Shown: positions 1 to 8,867, counted from the stretch's first letter. The stretch: 64,000 nt of DNA from Lysinibacillus sp. PLM2 (GCA_023168345.1 AP025689.1:1486001-1550000); one strand, 5' to 3'. The notes: generated by a model from the sequence alone, not told the origin. Numbers and translations are program-made.

Positions 1-752
1 CCAAAGGCATATAAAAATGAAAAAACAATCGTCACACCTAAAGATCCGAATGATACTAGAATTAGCCCTTTTTGTAATTGATTTACAAAGGGAGCCCGCA
101 ATGTTATATAAATCATCATATAAATACCAATCATATAAAACACAACTGAAACCCATTCAATCCACACTGAAAAAGTAATTCCAATAGCTAATAACATCAG
201 TGAAATAAGTAAAATACTTGCAGCCAAAGGATACAATTTGGGTTTGTAAATTCTACCTAGCAATCCTACAAAAACGAGCAGTATAAAGGCAGCATAATGA
301 AAATGAATTGCAGTTAACCAGGTAATCATTGGTGAAAATCCAGTATCAATTTTAGTAATATAGGCGAAAAACCACATTCCACCAATAGATAAATATATTA
401 GGGCAAGATCAATAGAAAACTCCTCAAAATGAATAAATCCTCTCGATATAAATCGACTAATGCCATAGAAAGCAACTACACAAGTAAATAACAAATAAAT
501 CGCTGCAAACAAATAATCCCAGCTAGTAGGATTCGTTATATGTAGAAAAATTACAGAAAAAGAAGCGGGGATAGTAAAATAGGGATAATAACGGCTGAAC
601 CAATCGTTCCTCTTCATAATCATACGTAGCGTAAGAGGAACATAGGCGATTTGCGCCACTGTGAGCATTAATAAAAACGGTTCATCTTCTCCAAAAACAA
701 CAGCTACTAGAAACAAAACAATTGAAATGAGTGTCCATTTATTCCAGAACAT
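1..752 (-). CDS. YndJ-like integral membrane protein, N-terminal part (gene runs off the window)
   Basis: The reading frame starts at ATG 752 and stays open to base 1, so only the N-terminal ~250 residues are here. The protein begins MFWNKWTLIS and is a succession of hydrophobic segments with short charged loops, so it is a polytopic membrane protein. An AAGGAGAG ribosome binding site lies at 763-770. The start overlaps the end of the upstream DUF4166 gene by 14 bp, so the three genes 2264 to 1 form one leftward operon. The order SRPBCC/DoxX-like, DUF4166, membrane protein resembles yndG-yndH-yndJ of B. subtilis; that assignment is from memory of gene order and topology. Function unknown. Confidence 0.7.
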   Translation of the reverse strand, partial: MFWNKWTLISIVLFLVAVVFGEDEPFLLMLTVAQIAYVPLTLRMIMKRNDWFSRYYPYFTIPASFSVIFLHITNPTSWDYLFAAIYLLFTCVVAFYGISRFISRGFIHFEEFSIDLALIYLSIGGMWFFAYITKIDTGFSPMITWLTAIHFHYAAFILLVFVGLLGRIYKPKLYPLAASILLISLMLLAIGITFSVWIEWVSVVFYMIGIYMMIYITLRAPFVNQLQKGLILVSFGSLGVTIVFSFLYAF

Positions 753-1365
753 TGGTTTTGAACTCTCCTTCATACGAGAAAATACGACCGATTAAAGGAT
801 TTCTGACTTCAACAGCTATTTGGAAAACATGCTTTTCATCGGAATATTTTTCAGTGACAGTTGCTATGCCTTGAAATATCTTAGGCAAAGGGATTTCAAC
901 TTTTCCGATGACCAATCGTTGTTTACTTGATTCAATTTTTAAATCCCCCTGTGGAGAAACAGTAAAAACTAAGTCTGAATAGAGTATCCTTGGCTCACCT
1001 AGATAATCTTTAATTACGCTTCGTTTAGTATCAAAGCTCATGAGTGCATTAAAATATCGCTTTTTCTTTTCGAAAAAAAAGATTCTTTCCCAGTAGATTT
1101 GTTCCTCTCCATTTAGGCCAATCATAGGTGTATTCAAAATTGTAAAAGGTATATTTATACCATGTTCTGGGAATAGTAGCTTATATTTTGTACCTAACCA
1201 CAAAAAGGGGTAGAGCAATTTGGGTCCGACTCTAATCGTTTTCATGACACCGGTTGCTTGAAATGGCACATGATTTGAGAAATCATATCTTTTTTGTAAC
1301 TTTGGGTGTAATCTATTAAACTCTTGACCCAAAACTTTTTTATAGATCGACATTAATCTTTTCAT
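739..1365 (-). CDS. DUF4166 domain protein (YndH-like)
   Basis: A 208-residue soluble protein without signal peptide. Its overall pattern (N-terminal LHPKLQKRY, central VGPKLLYPFLW, C-terminal beta-rich part ending in a hydrophobic/charged strand) fits the DUF4166 family, whose biochemical role is unknown. The start codon overlaps the stop of the upstream gene by 4 bp (ATGA) and its own end overlaps the downstream membrane gene, so translation is probably coupled across the operon. DUF4166 also occurs fused to saccharopine-dehydrogenase-like domains in other bacteria, but here it stands alone. Family assignment is by recognition of sequence style and neighbourhood. Confidence 0.65.
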   Translation of the reverse strand: MKRLMSIYKKVLGQEFNRLHPKLQKRYDFSNHVPFQATGVMKTIRVGPKLLYPFLWLGTKYKLLFPEHGINIPFTILNTPMIGLNGEEQIYWERIFFFEKKKRYFNALMSFDTKRSVIKDYLGEPRILYSDLVFTVSPQGDLKIESSKQRLVIGKVEIPLPKIFQGIATVTEKYSDEKHVFQIAVEVRNPLIGRIFSYEGEFKTNVLE

Positions 1366-2264
1366 CTCTTTCTCTTACAAGTAGTTGCTGTAGGCACATC
1401 TTTACTAAGAAAGAAGCCAATAATCGTAATAATTAAAAGACTCAAATTAAGTGTTAATGGATTAAATGGGTGAATCATCGAACTTGGTTGAGCTATGATG
1501 GCCGATAGGGTTAGAAGAGGAAATCCAATCATTTGTAATCCCAATAGTATTCTTTTGTTCTTATAGATTAACCAGAATAATCCGAAAATTACTTCGATGA
1601 TTCCAGTTATGAACACAATCCAATATGCACTATCAAATGAGAGGGGAGCTAAATTTCTCACCATTGAAATCTCATCTGGATGCATGAAAATAAGTTTTGG
1701 AACGAGTCCGTGATACAACCAAATAAAGCAAAATAAAAAAGTGATGAACCAGTTTGTAAAAAAGCGTAAATATTGAGAAGAAGGAGTTTCCCCTTTTTCC
1801 AACCATCTCTTTAGAACATCAAAACTAAGAGCAGTTCCCCAGCCGATAAGAGGACGAAACAATAGTCTATCTAGCCACCGACCTAATTTTCCAAAATTCG
1901 CATCATAGTCATACTGAGTTAAAAAGGTAATGGTGTTTCCTTTAGGTATATACTTCCAATATCCTTTTCCTTCTGAAATAGGGGAAATGGCATTATCGGT
2001 TCCAAAATGTAATGAGGATGTTCTTTCACCGTTTTTACCATCATAGCTACCAACTGTAATTCCCCAGCCTTCTATTTCTTGTCCAAAACCAAGACTTCGT
2101 TTATATGAAAAATGTTGTGGTTCATTTTCTTTCTTAGGTAAATATGTAATAGAAGAAAAACGAAGATCCCACTGTTCGTGCAGATTTGGAGTTTGCGTAG
2201 CTCTCCATAACAAATCCATATCGGTATCGATTGTTATTTCGACATAAACAGGCTTTCTTTTCAT
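1362..2264 (-). CDS. SRPBCC-like protein with C-terminal DoxX-like membrane domain (YndG-like)
   Basis: A 300-residue two-part protein. Residues ~1-150 look like a SRPBCC (START-like) ligand-binding fold, with the typical opening strand, a WDLRFSSI segment and a later HFGTD/YWKYIPKG region. Residues ~165-290 hold four hydrophobic helices of DoxX/DoxX-like type. It is the first gene of the leftward operon, with a GAGGAGG ribosome binding site just before ATG 2264. The combination suggests a membrane-anchored small-ligand or lipid-handling protein, but no ligand can be named. The neighbours in the operon are also membrane or unknown proteins. Confidence 0.6.
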   Translation of the reverse strand: MKRKPVYVEITIDTDMDLLWRATQTPNLHEQWDLRFSSITYLPKKENEPQHFSYKRSLGFGQEIEGWGITVGSYDGKNGERTSSLHFGTDNAISPISEGKGYWKYIPKGNTITFLTQYDYDANFGKLGRWLDRLLFRPLIGWGTALSFDVLKRWLEKGETPSSQYLRFFTNWFITFLFCFIWLYHGLVPKLIFMHPDEISMVRNLAPLSFDSAYWIVFITGIIEVIFGLFWLIYKNKRILLGLQMIGFPLLTLSAIIAQPSSMIHPFNPLTLNLSLLIITIIGFFLSKDVPTATTCKRKR

Positions 2265-2292
2265 CCTGCATTCCTCCTCTAATTTAGTATAA

Positions 2293-2605
2293 CATGGAAC
2301 TATTTTACATTCTTTACAAAATGCCTTAGAGAGTTTAAATGAAATAGAAAGCTTGACTGAAGATGAGGCAATAATTTTAACAGCAAAAGTTAGTAGTGAA
2401 TGGCATTTACGGGTACAAACATTACATAACGCAGTTTTAACAGCGGATTATTTTGTTCCAAAAGAGGATGAACAAATATGGGTATAATGGTTATATCGTA
2501 GGTTCAGAAAAACAATATCAAATATTAGGTAACTTATTTACTACTAATGGTTTTCGCTCTTATTTAAACATGTTCATCTTGTATCTCCCTTTGAAACCCT
2601 ATTAA
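2293..2605 (+). pseudogene. Decayed ORF with one frameshift, no start codon
   Basis: Two abutting reading frames on the plus strand read like protein. The first, 2293-2487, contains AIILTAKVSSEWHLRVQTL and ends at a TAA. A shift of one frame near 2483 restores a second open stretch to 2605, beginning YNGYIVGSEKQYQILGNLF. Codon usage and residue composition look genuine in both, but there is no start codon or ribosome binding site, so this appears to be the 3' half of a broken gene. I do not recognise the family. It fills most of the gap between the leftward operon and the WYL regulator. Confidence 0.4.
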
Positions 2606-2609
2606 CATT

Positions 2610-3518
2610 TTATTTGTAAAGTTCCACTGCTCCCTCCAAAAAGTTTACATATTTTGCAATAAAACTTTTTGGCTTTATTATCTTAACTCTATTACCAAAT
2701 CCGGCTAAAAATTGATAGGCATATTGATCCTCAGGCAATTCAATTGTTGCAAGGTAACTTCTTGCAGTTTCTTTTATAACGGCATTTTTTCCGTATCTTT
2801 CGATAAATTGATCTCTTACGGCAACATCAATCGATAGCTGTACACTAACCAATTTTTTTTGTTCATTGTGTGGTTTTTTATCTTTAAATTCATGATCAGT
2901 CCTTGGAACAAAAAAACCGTCTTTTTGAATATTTAATATCCTCGTCAGCTTAAATATTCGATAATCTTTCCGTTCTAAACTATAACCAAAAAGATACCAA
3001 TTCATCTCCCTAAAATGTACCTTATAGGGTTCTACGAGTCTGTATGTTTTGTTTCCTATTTGATCCACATATTCAAATTTCAATAACCAATTGTTCTCAA
3101 TTGCTTGCCTAATAAATAAAATTTCTTCGTTGATTTGGCTTCTTCCCGGCCAATCATAGAAAGTTAAATCTAGTGTTGGAGAAATATCTGCGCTAATCAT
3201 TCCTTTGATTTTTTGAATAGTCGTTTGAATCTCTTGATTGGTAATGAGTCCTTCAAAGCCACTTAAAGCTACAAGTATATTTTCAATATCCTTGTGATTT
3301 AGTAATCGTTTATCGAATTTATACTCTTCCATTAGCGCATATCCCCCTTCAGCACCATATTCCGCATAAATAGGGATGTTTGCATAACTTAATGTTTCCA
3401 TATCACGTTGAATCGTTCGTTTCGTTACATGAAAAAGTCGGCTAAATTCTGATGCCGAAACAACTTCTTTCTGTAACAGAATCATCACTATCGAGATAAG
3501 TCGCTCAATTTTTTTCAT
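2610..3518 (-). CDS. DeoR-like HTH / WYL-domain transcriptional regulator (YafY type)
   Basis: A ~302-residue regulator. Residues ~1-60 carry a winged HTH (RLFHVTKRTIQRDMETL is the recognition-helix region). From ~140 on is a WYL domain, with WLLKFEYVD and the RLVEPYKVHFREMNWYLFGY signature. WYL proteins sense ligands, often nucleotides or nucleic acid, and usually autoregulate. I chose ATG 3518 because GGAGGGG lies immediately upstream; the four-codon-longer TTG start would sit inside that site. It is divergent from a VOC-family gene, and the short shared upstream region holds a palindrome, so it may control both genes. Confidence 0.85.
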   Translation of the reverse strand: MKKIERLISIVMILLQKEVVSASEFSRLFHVTKRTIQRDMETLSYANIPIYAEYGAEGGYALMEEYKFDKRLLNHKDIENILVALSGFEGLITNQEIQTTIQKIKGMISADISPTLDLTFYDWPGRSQINEEILFIRQAIENNWLLKFEYVDQIGNKTYRLVEPYKVHFREMNWYLFGYSLERKDYRIFKLTRILNIQKDGFFVPRTDHEFKDKKPHNEQKKLVSVQLSIDVAVRDQFIERYGKNAVIKETARSYLATIELPEDQYAYQFLAGFGNRVKIIKPKSFIAKYVNFLEGAVELYK

Positions 3519-3534
3519 ATTCCCCTCCAATATA

Positions 3535-3550
3535 CGACATACATATGTCG
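3535..3550. promoter_or_regulatory. Palindrome between divergent regulator and VOC gene (candidate operator)
   Basis: CGACAT and ATGTCG form 6-bp inverted arms around a 4-nt spacer, 17 bp upstream of the regulator start and 45 bp upstream of the VOC gene. A second half-site-like CTATGTCC follows directly. Position and symmetry suit an operator for the adjacent WYL regulator; this is inference. Confidence 0.4.
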
Positions 3551-3594
3551 CCTATGTCCTATTATACTTCAAATATGAAAAGGAGGAATAAAAT

Positions 3595-4050
3595 ATGAAA
3601 GCAATAACTTATCTACAATTTGAAGGGAAAGCAGAAGAAGCATTGTCCTTTTATGAAAAGGCATTATCAGCAACTAGCGTAAAAATGGTGAGATTTGGTG
3701 CCTTTGGTCAAAATCCAAATGCCCCATTAACGGAAGAAGAACAAAACATGATTATGGAATCTCATATTGAATTTTCAGGAAATATTTTAATGATCTCTGA
3801 TGTTCCGCCTTTTATGAAAGCTACGACAGGCGAGGTCACAAAAGGGAATACGGTCTTAATCAGTATTATTGATGCTGATCCAGAAATGAATAAGCAAATT
3901 TTCGAAGGGCTTTCAGAAGGTGGGACTGTAATCATGCCGATATCTTCTACGCCATGGTCAGTTAGTTTTGGAATGTTAGTCGATAAATTCGGAATACTGT
4001 GGAAGTTTAATAGTGATGCAAGTAAATTTTTAGATGGTATTGCAGAATAA
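3595..4050 (+). CDS. VOC-superfamily (PhnB/YjdN-like) protein
   Basis: A 151-residue protein that opens MKAITYLQFEGKAEEALSFY, the typical first beta-alpha module of the PhnB/3-demethylubiquinone-methyltransferase-like branch of the vicinal oxygen chelate fold. Later elements DVPPFMKATTG, a GGTVIMPI strand and the C-terminal WSVSFGMLVDKFGILWKFN match the second module. Many relatives are small metal-dependent or resistance-associated proteins, but the substrate cannot be told from sequence. AGGAGG precedes the start. The gene is divergent from the WYL regulator at 2610-3518 and may be its target. Confidence 0.8.
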   Translation: MKAITYLQFEGKAEEALSFYEKALSATSVKMVRFGAFGQNPNAPLTEEEQNMIMESHIEFSGNILMISDVPPFMKATTGEVTKGNTVLISIIDADPEMNKQIFEGLSEGGTVIMPISSTPWSVSFGMLVDKFGILWKFNSDASKFLDGIAE

Positions 4051-4123
4051 TCTTGTAATATTAGGGGTCTCTCCAACATTTTGGAACACCTGAACTAAAA
4101 AATATAGATTATCAGACTCTGGG

Positions 4124-4144
4124 ATTCTTCGATGATCGAAGAAT
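4124..4144. repeat. 21-bp near-perfect palindrome
   Basis: Ten-base arms ATTCTTCGAT and ATCGAAGAAT flank a single central G, about 75 bp after the VOC gene stop. It may be a weak terminator hairpin or a protein-binding site. No uridine run follows, so terminator function is uncertain. The rest of the 4051-4354 gap shows no supported gene. Confidence 0.4.
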
Positions 4145-4354
4145 TTCAGGGCTTGTTTATTTCTAAGATTGTATGGGATATTTAGTTAGAAATAGTGATA
4201 TAAGAATTGGCCTTTTTAAATCAATACGGCCATATATTAAATAACTTTCTTTTGTGAAATGCTTCCTAACAACGGTTCTGTTTTTCAGAAGAAGGAATCT
4301 CCAAATTTTCACTTGAATACATTTTAGAAATAGATGATAGATGGAGGGCAATTG

Positions 4355-4843
4355 ATGGCATTCGTTTCAATTTATACTGTTGGGAGATTAAATCACCCTT
4401 ATGACCACCCGGCCTCTCGTGAATTTTATCAAGTGGGAAATGATGTATATCGTCAGGCAACTAGATCAGGACTCGTAGAGATGTTTTCATCTGAAGGAGT
4501 AACTTTCCCAGAGGAAGCTGTAAAGGGGAACGGTTCTCCTATTCTTACACTAACTATATGGAGAGACCTTGTATCCTTATATCGCTTTACTTACTCAGGA
4601 AAGCATATGCAAGCATTAAAAAATAGAAGTAGATGGATGGAACCTTATCCAAATAAACACCAATCTTATGTTGTTTGGTGGACGGAAATGGTGAAAGACG
4701 TCTCATGGGAAGAGGCATTCAGGAGATACAACCATTATATGATGCATGGTTCCACTCCTTTTGCATTTGATTTTAAGAGTGCCTTTGATGAAAAAGGGGA
4801 GACATTTTTGATGAATACTAACGGTGACGTAAAGGAAGAATAA
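4355..4843 (+). CDS. DUF3291 domain protein
   Basis: A 162-residue soluble protein starting MAFVSIYTVGRLNHPYDHPA. The spacing of aromatic residues and the central LTLTIWRDLVSLYRFTYSG followed by VVWWTEM fit DUF3291, a family related in fold to antibiotic-biosynthesis monooxygenase-type dimeric alpha/beta barrels. Catalytic function is not established. I chose ATG 4355 because GGAGGG at 4343-4348 gives normal spacing; an ATG at 4334 in the same frame lies upstream of that site. The gene stands alone. Confidence 0.7.
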   Translation: MAFVSIYTVGRLNHPYDHPASREFYQVGNDVYRQATRSGLVEMFSSEGVTFPEEAVKGNGSPILTLTIWRDLVSLYRFTYSGKHMQALKNRSRWMEPYPNKHQSYVVWWTEMVKDVSWEEAFRRYNHYMMHGSTPFAFDFKSAFDEKGETFLMNTNGDVKEE

Positions 4844-5181
4844 TACATCTTTTATGATCAACTCTAGAACAAGGACTATCCCTACTTGAACTAACGAGGC
4901 TTTTGGTGAAAATGGATATTCATCAATGGGACGCGCGGTTTCTCTAGAAAATTCGCCTTATTAATTTGTGCTTCAGATTATAGGGAGAGGTATTAATTTG
5001 CAAATTACTGAAAATTGCACTCGATTTGGGCAAATATAGTAAGCGATTATAGTAATATTAACGAGCAGGTTTGTAAGGAAGAGAAATGATGGTAAATTTG
5101 TTAGAACTTTTGGAATATTAATGAAACAAAAAAATACATTGTTCGTCTTGGTAATAAATAATATTTGATTGAGGAGGAAAA
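4844..5181. other. 338-bp intergenic stretch without a supported gene
   Basis: No ORF with a ribosome binding site, no strong hairpin with a uridine run and no recognisable RNA motif was seen. Short coding-like fragments around 4860-4960 suggest old gene debris, but no frame holds long enough to call. Confidence 0.4.
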
Positions 5182-5670
5182 ATGTTTAAATATGTGTTGC
5201 AGCTCTTAATTGGAATCACCACTTTTATGATGGCGTTTTTTGTTGCTTGGTATGAAGGAAGTGCCATTATAGACAATTCTTTAGAATGGAAGTATTCTAC
5301 ACCATTTACAAAGTTGTTTGATATAGAAATTACAAATGGAGCAGATATTAGCCAACTTGATTATTTTATTTATGCAGTTAAATTTCAACCGCTATTCCCG
5401 ACTATTATGTTAGTTAGTTTGTTGTATATTCTAAGTATAACCGGTTATTATCTAATAAAAATTAAATTAAAATGGGCAATTGGATTTTGGGTATTAATAG
5501 GGGTAATAATGTTACTCATTAGTGGTGTAATTTTTAATTCAACAACTATTGGAGGAAGTATATATTTCTGGATTACCTCATTAAGTGGGCTTTTATTTAT
5601 GGTAATTGCAGTTCTAGTATGGTCAAATGTTCGAAAACATAAATTTGTTGGTAACGCAATTGATAACTAA
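5182..5670 (+). CDS. Small four-helix membrane protein (DUF4306/YjdJ-like)
   Basis: A 162-residue membrane protein. Hydrophobic helices lie at roughly residues 4-24, 75-95, 98-120 and 128-148. The N-terminal half, with VAWYEGSAIIDNSLEWKYST between helices 1 and 2, resembles the DUF4306 family of Bacillales; that match is moderate. GAGGAGG precedes ATG 5182. No operon partner is evident and function is unknown. Confidence 0.6.
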   Translation: MFKYVLQLLIGITTFMMAFFVAWYEGSAIIDNSLEWKYSTPFTKLFDIEITNGADISQLDYFIYAVKFQPLFPTIMLVSLLYILSITGYYLIKIKLKWAIGFWVLIGVIMLLISGVIFNSTTIGGSIYFWITSLSGLLFMVIAVLVWSNVRKHKFVGNAIDN

Positions 5671-5785
5671 CAATTTAAAGTTCAACAGGAGCTTTAATAA
5701 AAAATGAGCAATTATTTAGGAGTTTTCACTTTTATAGTTATCAAATAATCGAACATAAGTGTTGAATAAAACTTTGATTTTTAAG

Positions 5786-5850
5786 AGTGAACTGAACAAT
5801 GAGTAGCTCTTCTTTTTTAAAGTATCCACTATCCGGAAGTTCAGTTCGCT
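5786..5850. repeat. Spaced inverted repeat downstream of the DUF4306-like gene
   Basis: Arms AGTGAACTGAAC (5786-5797) and GTTCAGTTCGCT (5839-5850) are complementary at 11 of 12 positions across a 41-nt interval. It could fold as a long hairpin at the 3' end of the upstream transcript or mark the ends of a small lost element. No function is established. Confidence 0.3.
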
Positions 5851-5953
5851 TTAGTTTAATAATATTTTTTTACAAAGCTACACCGATTTGTCCAACTATA
5901 TTAAAGTTGTTAGTTATACATTATATTTCTTAACTAGTAATTTATTAATTCTT

Positions 5954-6679
5954 TTAAATTCTCCCTGTTTTCAGTGCGCTCGCCCAATCTAAACGACCAT
6001 TTTTTTCACATTTATTAATTGCTTCATCCCGATTATAAGGAATATGTAATTGTTTTATTATCCAATCATCTTCTAGTTTTGTGATAATTGTATAATTAGC
6101 AGAAGGTGAACCTGATTCCATTTTGTGATAGATTGGTAATTCATCTTCATAGGCTGGTAGCCCAACACTCCCTGGATTAATAATTACTTTATCATTCGGA
6201 AGATAAATGACTCTTGGTATATGTGAATGTGCACAAAAAATAAGCCTTTGTGTAACATCACTTACTAAATTCATAATATCTTCTGTTTTTTTAAGCATTG
6301 ATCCACTAGAACTCATTTCCTCTAATAAATAAATTTCATCACTTGTAGGTGTTCCATGGCAAAAATAGAAATCCTCGGTTTGTAAAGTACTAGGTAAGTT
6401 TGAAATCCATGTCCTATGCTCATCCTCTAATAAACTTTGTACATATTGAACTGTTAAATTCGACGTGTTGGGATCTAATAGAATTCGATCACAATTTCCT
6501 TTAATACTTTGAATATCAGAATTCTTTAAAAGGTCATAAGTTTCTAGTGGAAATAGTGGACCGTATAAGCTATCTCCTAGGTTATAAATCGTTTGAATTC
6601 CTCGGTGTTTCATATCTGTTAGAACGGCTTGTAAGGCATCTTTATTTCCATGAATGTCAGCTATTATTGCAAATTTCAT
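5954..6679 (-). CDS. Calcineurin-like metallophosphoesterase (YfcE/MJ0936 type)
   Basis: A 241-residue cytosolic protein with the full set of metallophosphoesterase motifs: ADIHGN near the N-terminus, NLGDSLYGP, IKGNCDR, a CHGTP motif, and the C-terminal CAHSHIPRVIY then NPGSVGLP. These give the two-metal site that hydrolyses phosphomono- or diesters. The physiological substrate is not evident. The gene is monocistronic and reads leftward, away from the lipoprotein gene. Confidence 0.88.
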   Translation of the reverse strand: MKFAIIADIHGNKDALQAVLTDMKHRGIQTIYNLGDSLYGPLFPLETYDLLKNSDIQSIKGNCDRILLDPNTSNLTVQYVQSLLEDEHRTWISNLPSTLQTEDFYFCHGTPTSDEIYLLEEMSSSGSMLKKTEDIMNLVSDVTQRLIFCAHSHIPRVIYLPNDKVIINPGSVGLPAYEDELPIYHKMESGSPSANYTIITKLEDDWIIKQLHIPYNRDEAINKCEKNGRLDWASALKTGRI

Positions 6680-6963
6680 ACAAAGAATTCCTTTCTCCTA
6701 ATAAATAAAATTTCATACAATTATTGTATAGTTAAATGTACATTTCTTCTTAAAATAACGCAATATTCTTTGAGAATGTAAAACCTCGATTATTCTACAA
6801 TCTGGCGGAAATCTTAAAAAAGTGTCTCATTTTCTATTTTAGGACCAACATGCAATCTTAAAAAATTACTGATAAAACTACTTTAATAAATTAGCCCATA
6901 TTTCATTGAGTAGTGATACTATAGTTTTAAATAAATTGGAACTTGTTTTTTAGGGGGATTTTC

Positions 6964-7341
6964 TTGAAAAAAGTATTTACTTTTTTTCTATGTCTACTAT
7001 TAATGATTGTAGGATGTAGTTCTAAATCAGAGAAAGCAATCGAGAATCTTGTTTCAAGTGAAGAAGGAGAATTTACTATTGTTACGTTCCACAAAAAGCT
7101 TCCTTCGGGTGATTTTCAGGATTCAATCGGTGAAATCGCAATGGCAAATATGGGCAGAATCAATAAAGTTGCTTATATTAGGTTAGGGAAAAATTCGGAT
7201 CAAGAATATGATTACGAAACAATACTTCAAATAAAAGAATACCCTCAGATGATTGTATTTGATAACAAAGGTTCTGTACTAGAAACAAATAAAGTAGAAG
7301 AAATAAAAAGTTTCTTTGAAAATGTTGAATCGATTGAATAA
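6964..7341 (+). CDS. Small lipoprotein, function unknown
   Basis: About 125 residues. A lysine start, a hydrophobic core and the lipobox IVGC at residues ~15-18 mark it for lipid attachment and display on the outer face of the membrane. The remainder is a short mixed alpha/beta domain (EFTIVTFHKKLP, a later PQMIVFDNKGSVLETN) that loosely recalls a thioredoxin-like fold but lacks a CxxC. I chose TTG 6964 because AGGGGG sits just upstream; an earlier TTG at 6943 would place that site inside the gene. No neighbour suggests a role. Confidence 0.75.
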   Translation: MKKVFTFFLCLLLMIVGCSSKSEKAIENLVSSEEGEFTIVTFHKKLPSGDFQDSIGEIAMANMGRINKVAYIRLGKNSDQEYDYETILQIKEYPQMIVFDNKGSVLETNKVEEIKSFFENVESIE

Positions 7342-7465
7342 CGGGGGAGTAGCGGGAGAGAACTGAAAATTGCTTTCATAAGTTTCGATGAATAATTAAA
7401 TCTAAACGGCAGTAGGATAGCGGTTAATATATATTTTTCTAACAGTATTTGAATACATAATTCTA

Positions 7466-7490
7466 GTACTAAAACCAGCTAATAGAAGAT
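7466..7490. repeat. Dispersed repeat, copy 1
   Basis: The stretch containing CCAGCTAATAGAAGAT recurs at 7914-7937 with one base fewer, and the similarity resumes about 10 bp on with a shared TTCAATTA...GCG block. Two copies about 450 bp apart in gene-poor DNA suggest remnants of a small repeated element or duplicated leader. Confidence 0.5.
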
Positions 7491-7627
7491 AATTGTTATT
7501 CAATTATAGAGCGCATTTCTTATAAGAAACATGAAACTTATTTAACATCAAAATCGTATATATAAGTATTGTATTGATGGTGAAAATGCACCGAATTTAA
7601 TTGCAAGAAGGAGAAAAGGAAGTTATT

Positions 7628-7792
7628 TTGAATCATTGACTGAAAAAGCTTTTATTTTTAGTCTATTTTATTACTATAACAGAAGCGTATTACTCAACGA
7701 TATTTAATGAACCTAAGTTACCTCCACGCCCACAAACCCAAAATGTACAAGTGGCGGTTCAACCCGCTATATCCATGGTTCATATGCGGTAG
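7628..7792 (+). pseudogene. Small secreted-peptide-like ORF interrupted by a stop at codon 4
   Basis: AAAGGAAG at 7616-7623 precedes TTG 7628, but codon 4 is TGA. The same frame then runs 50 codons from CTG 7640, with a lysine-rich start, a hydrophobic stretch (LLFLVYFITITEA) and a proline-rich tail, like a short exported peptide. A strong terminator begins 12 bp after the stop. The layout of ribosome binding site, ORF and terminator suggests a real small gene inactivated by a point mutation, or one using CTG as start. Not recognised. Confidence 0.35.
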
Positions 7793-7803
7793 CAGAGATT
7801 GAT

Positions 7804-7833
7804 AAAAGAGCCTTCTAACTAGGAGGCTCTTTT
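7804..7833 (+). terminator. Intrinsic terminator after the small peptide ORF
   Basis: AAAAGAGCC at 7804-7812 pairs with GGCTCTTTT at 7825-7833, giving a GC-rich stem with a short loop and a terminal T run. Confidence 0.75.
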
Positions 7834-7913
7834 CTATATAAATTCATATTAAATCTGTTGAAGTTGTGAATAGTGTACTTCGTTATGAGATTGTATAAGA
7901 AGTGAATGTTTTT

Positions 7914-7937
7914 GTACTAAACCAGCTAATAGAAGAT
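7914..7937. repeat. Dispersed repeat, copy 2
   Basis: Matches copy 1 at 7466-7490 with one missing A. An additional inverted repeat (AAATCCATTT at 8028-8037, AAATGGATTT at 8056-8065) lies further on. No gene is supported between 7834 and 8157. Confidence 0.5.
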
Positions 7938-8157
7938 CTTCCTTCATTCAATTAGGGCGATTGTTGAACAAAACCATTTTGAAGTAATCAAACTTTTTTA
8001 TAACTCAAACATAAATAGGCTAAGGAGAAATCCATTTTGACCAACCTTCTTTTCGAAATGGATTTATCTTATTTACCGTAAATATTGAATTTGTAAGGTG
8101 TTTTAGTCAAAACTCATCTCAAAATTATAACTCATAATTTTTTATTCAAAGAACAAA

Positions 8158-8193
8158 AAATTCGCATCCCTTATCTACTGGATACGAATTTTT
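8158..8193 (-). terminator. Terminator of lexA
   Basis: Read leftward, TTCGTATCC and GGATGCGAA form a stem with one mismatch (8161-8169 with 8180-8188), followed by a run of T at 8155-8160. It lies directly after the lexA stop. Confidence 0.8.
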
Positions 8194-8198
8194 ATGTA

Positions 8199-8822
8199 TT
8201 ATTGGATACGACGATATAAACCAACTACTTTACCCAAGATTGTTACTTGGCTTACCAATATAGGGTCCATTGATGAATTTTCAGGTTGTAAACGGAAGTG
8301 TGTTTTTTCCTTATAGAAACGTTTTACTGTTGCTTCATCGTCCTCTGTCATAGCAACAACAATCTCTCCATTGTTTGCAGTAGAAGTCTTTTTCACAATC
8401 ACATAATCTCCATCAAGTATACCAGCCTCAATCATAGATTCTCCCATTACTTCTAGCATAAACAATTGGTCTTCATTTGCACCATATGAATCTGGTAGAG
8501 GGAAATATTCTTCTATATTTTCAATTGCTGTTATTGGTAAACCGGCTGTTACTTTACCGATTAAAGGAACATTAACGATGTTTTGTTTCGGAACAGAAAC
8601 GTCTTCTTCTAGGTCAAGTATTTCGATGGCACGAGGTTTAGTAGGGTCCCGACGAATTAGTCCTTTACTCTCTAGACGGGCTAAATGTCCATGTACAGTG
8701 GAGCTAGATGCAAGACCAACTGCTTCCCCGATTTCACGTACGGATGGTGGATAACCTTTCGTTCGAACCTCTTGTTTAATAAATTCTAAAATATCTTCTT
8801 GCCTTTTCGAAACTTTTTTCAC
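8199..8822 (-). CDS. lexA: LexA SOS repressor (autoproteolytic)
   Basis: 207 residues, normal for Bacillales LexA. Residues 1-65 are the winged HTH ([20 protein letters not shown]). Residues ~90-207 are the S24 peptidase/dimerisation domain, with the self-cleavage bond in VTAGLP, the catalytic Ser in GESMIEAGI and the Lys in ATVKRFYKE. LexA represses DNA-damage genes until RecA-filament-stimulated cleavage. The start is GTG 8822 behind AGAGGTGAGAG. It is divergent from yneA, and its own -35 region overlaps a LexA-box-like site, so it should autoregulate. Confidence 0.98.
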   Translation of the reverse strand: MKKVSKRQEDILEFIKQEVRTKGYPPSVREIGEAVGLASSSTVHGHLARLESKGLIRRDPTKPRAIEILDLEEDVSVPKQNIVNVPLIGKVTAGLPITAIENIEEYFPLPDSYGANEDQLFMLEVMGESMIEAGILDGDYVIVKKTSTANNGEIVVAMTEDDEATVKRFYKEKTHFRLQPENSSMDPILVSQVTILGKVVGLYRRIQ

Positions 8823-8867
8823 ACTCTCTCACCTCTATATGAATATCTATCATTACTAGTTACATAT

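Noticed and set aside
3762..4079. 105-codon ORF opposite the VOC gene
   Set aside because: Shadow of the real gene on the other strand, no ribosome binding site.
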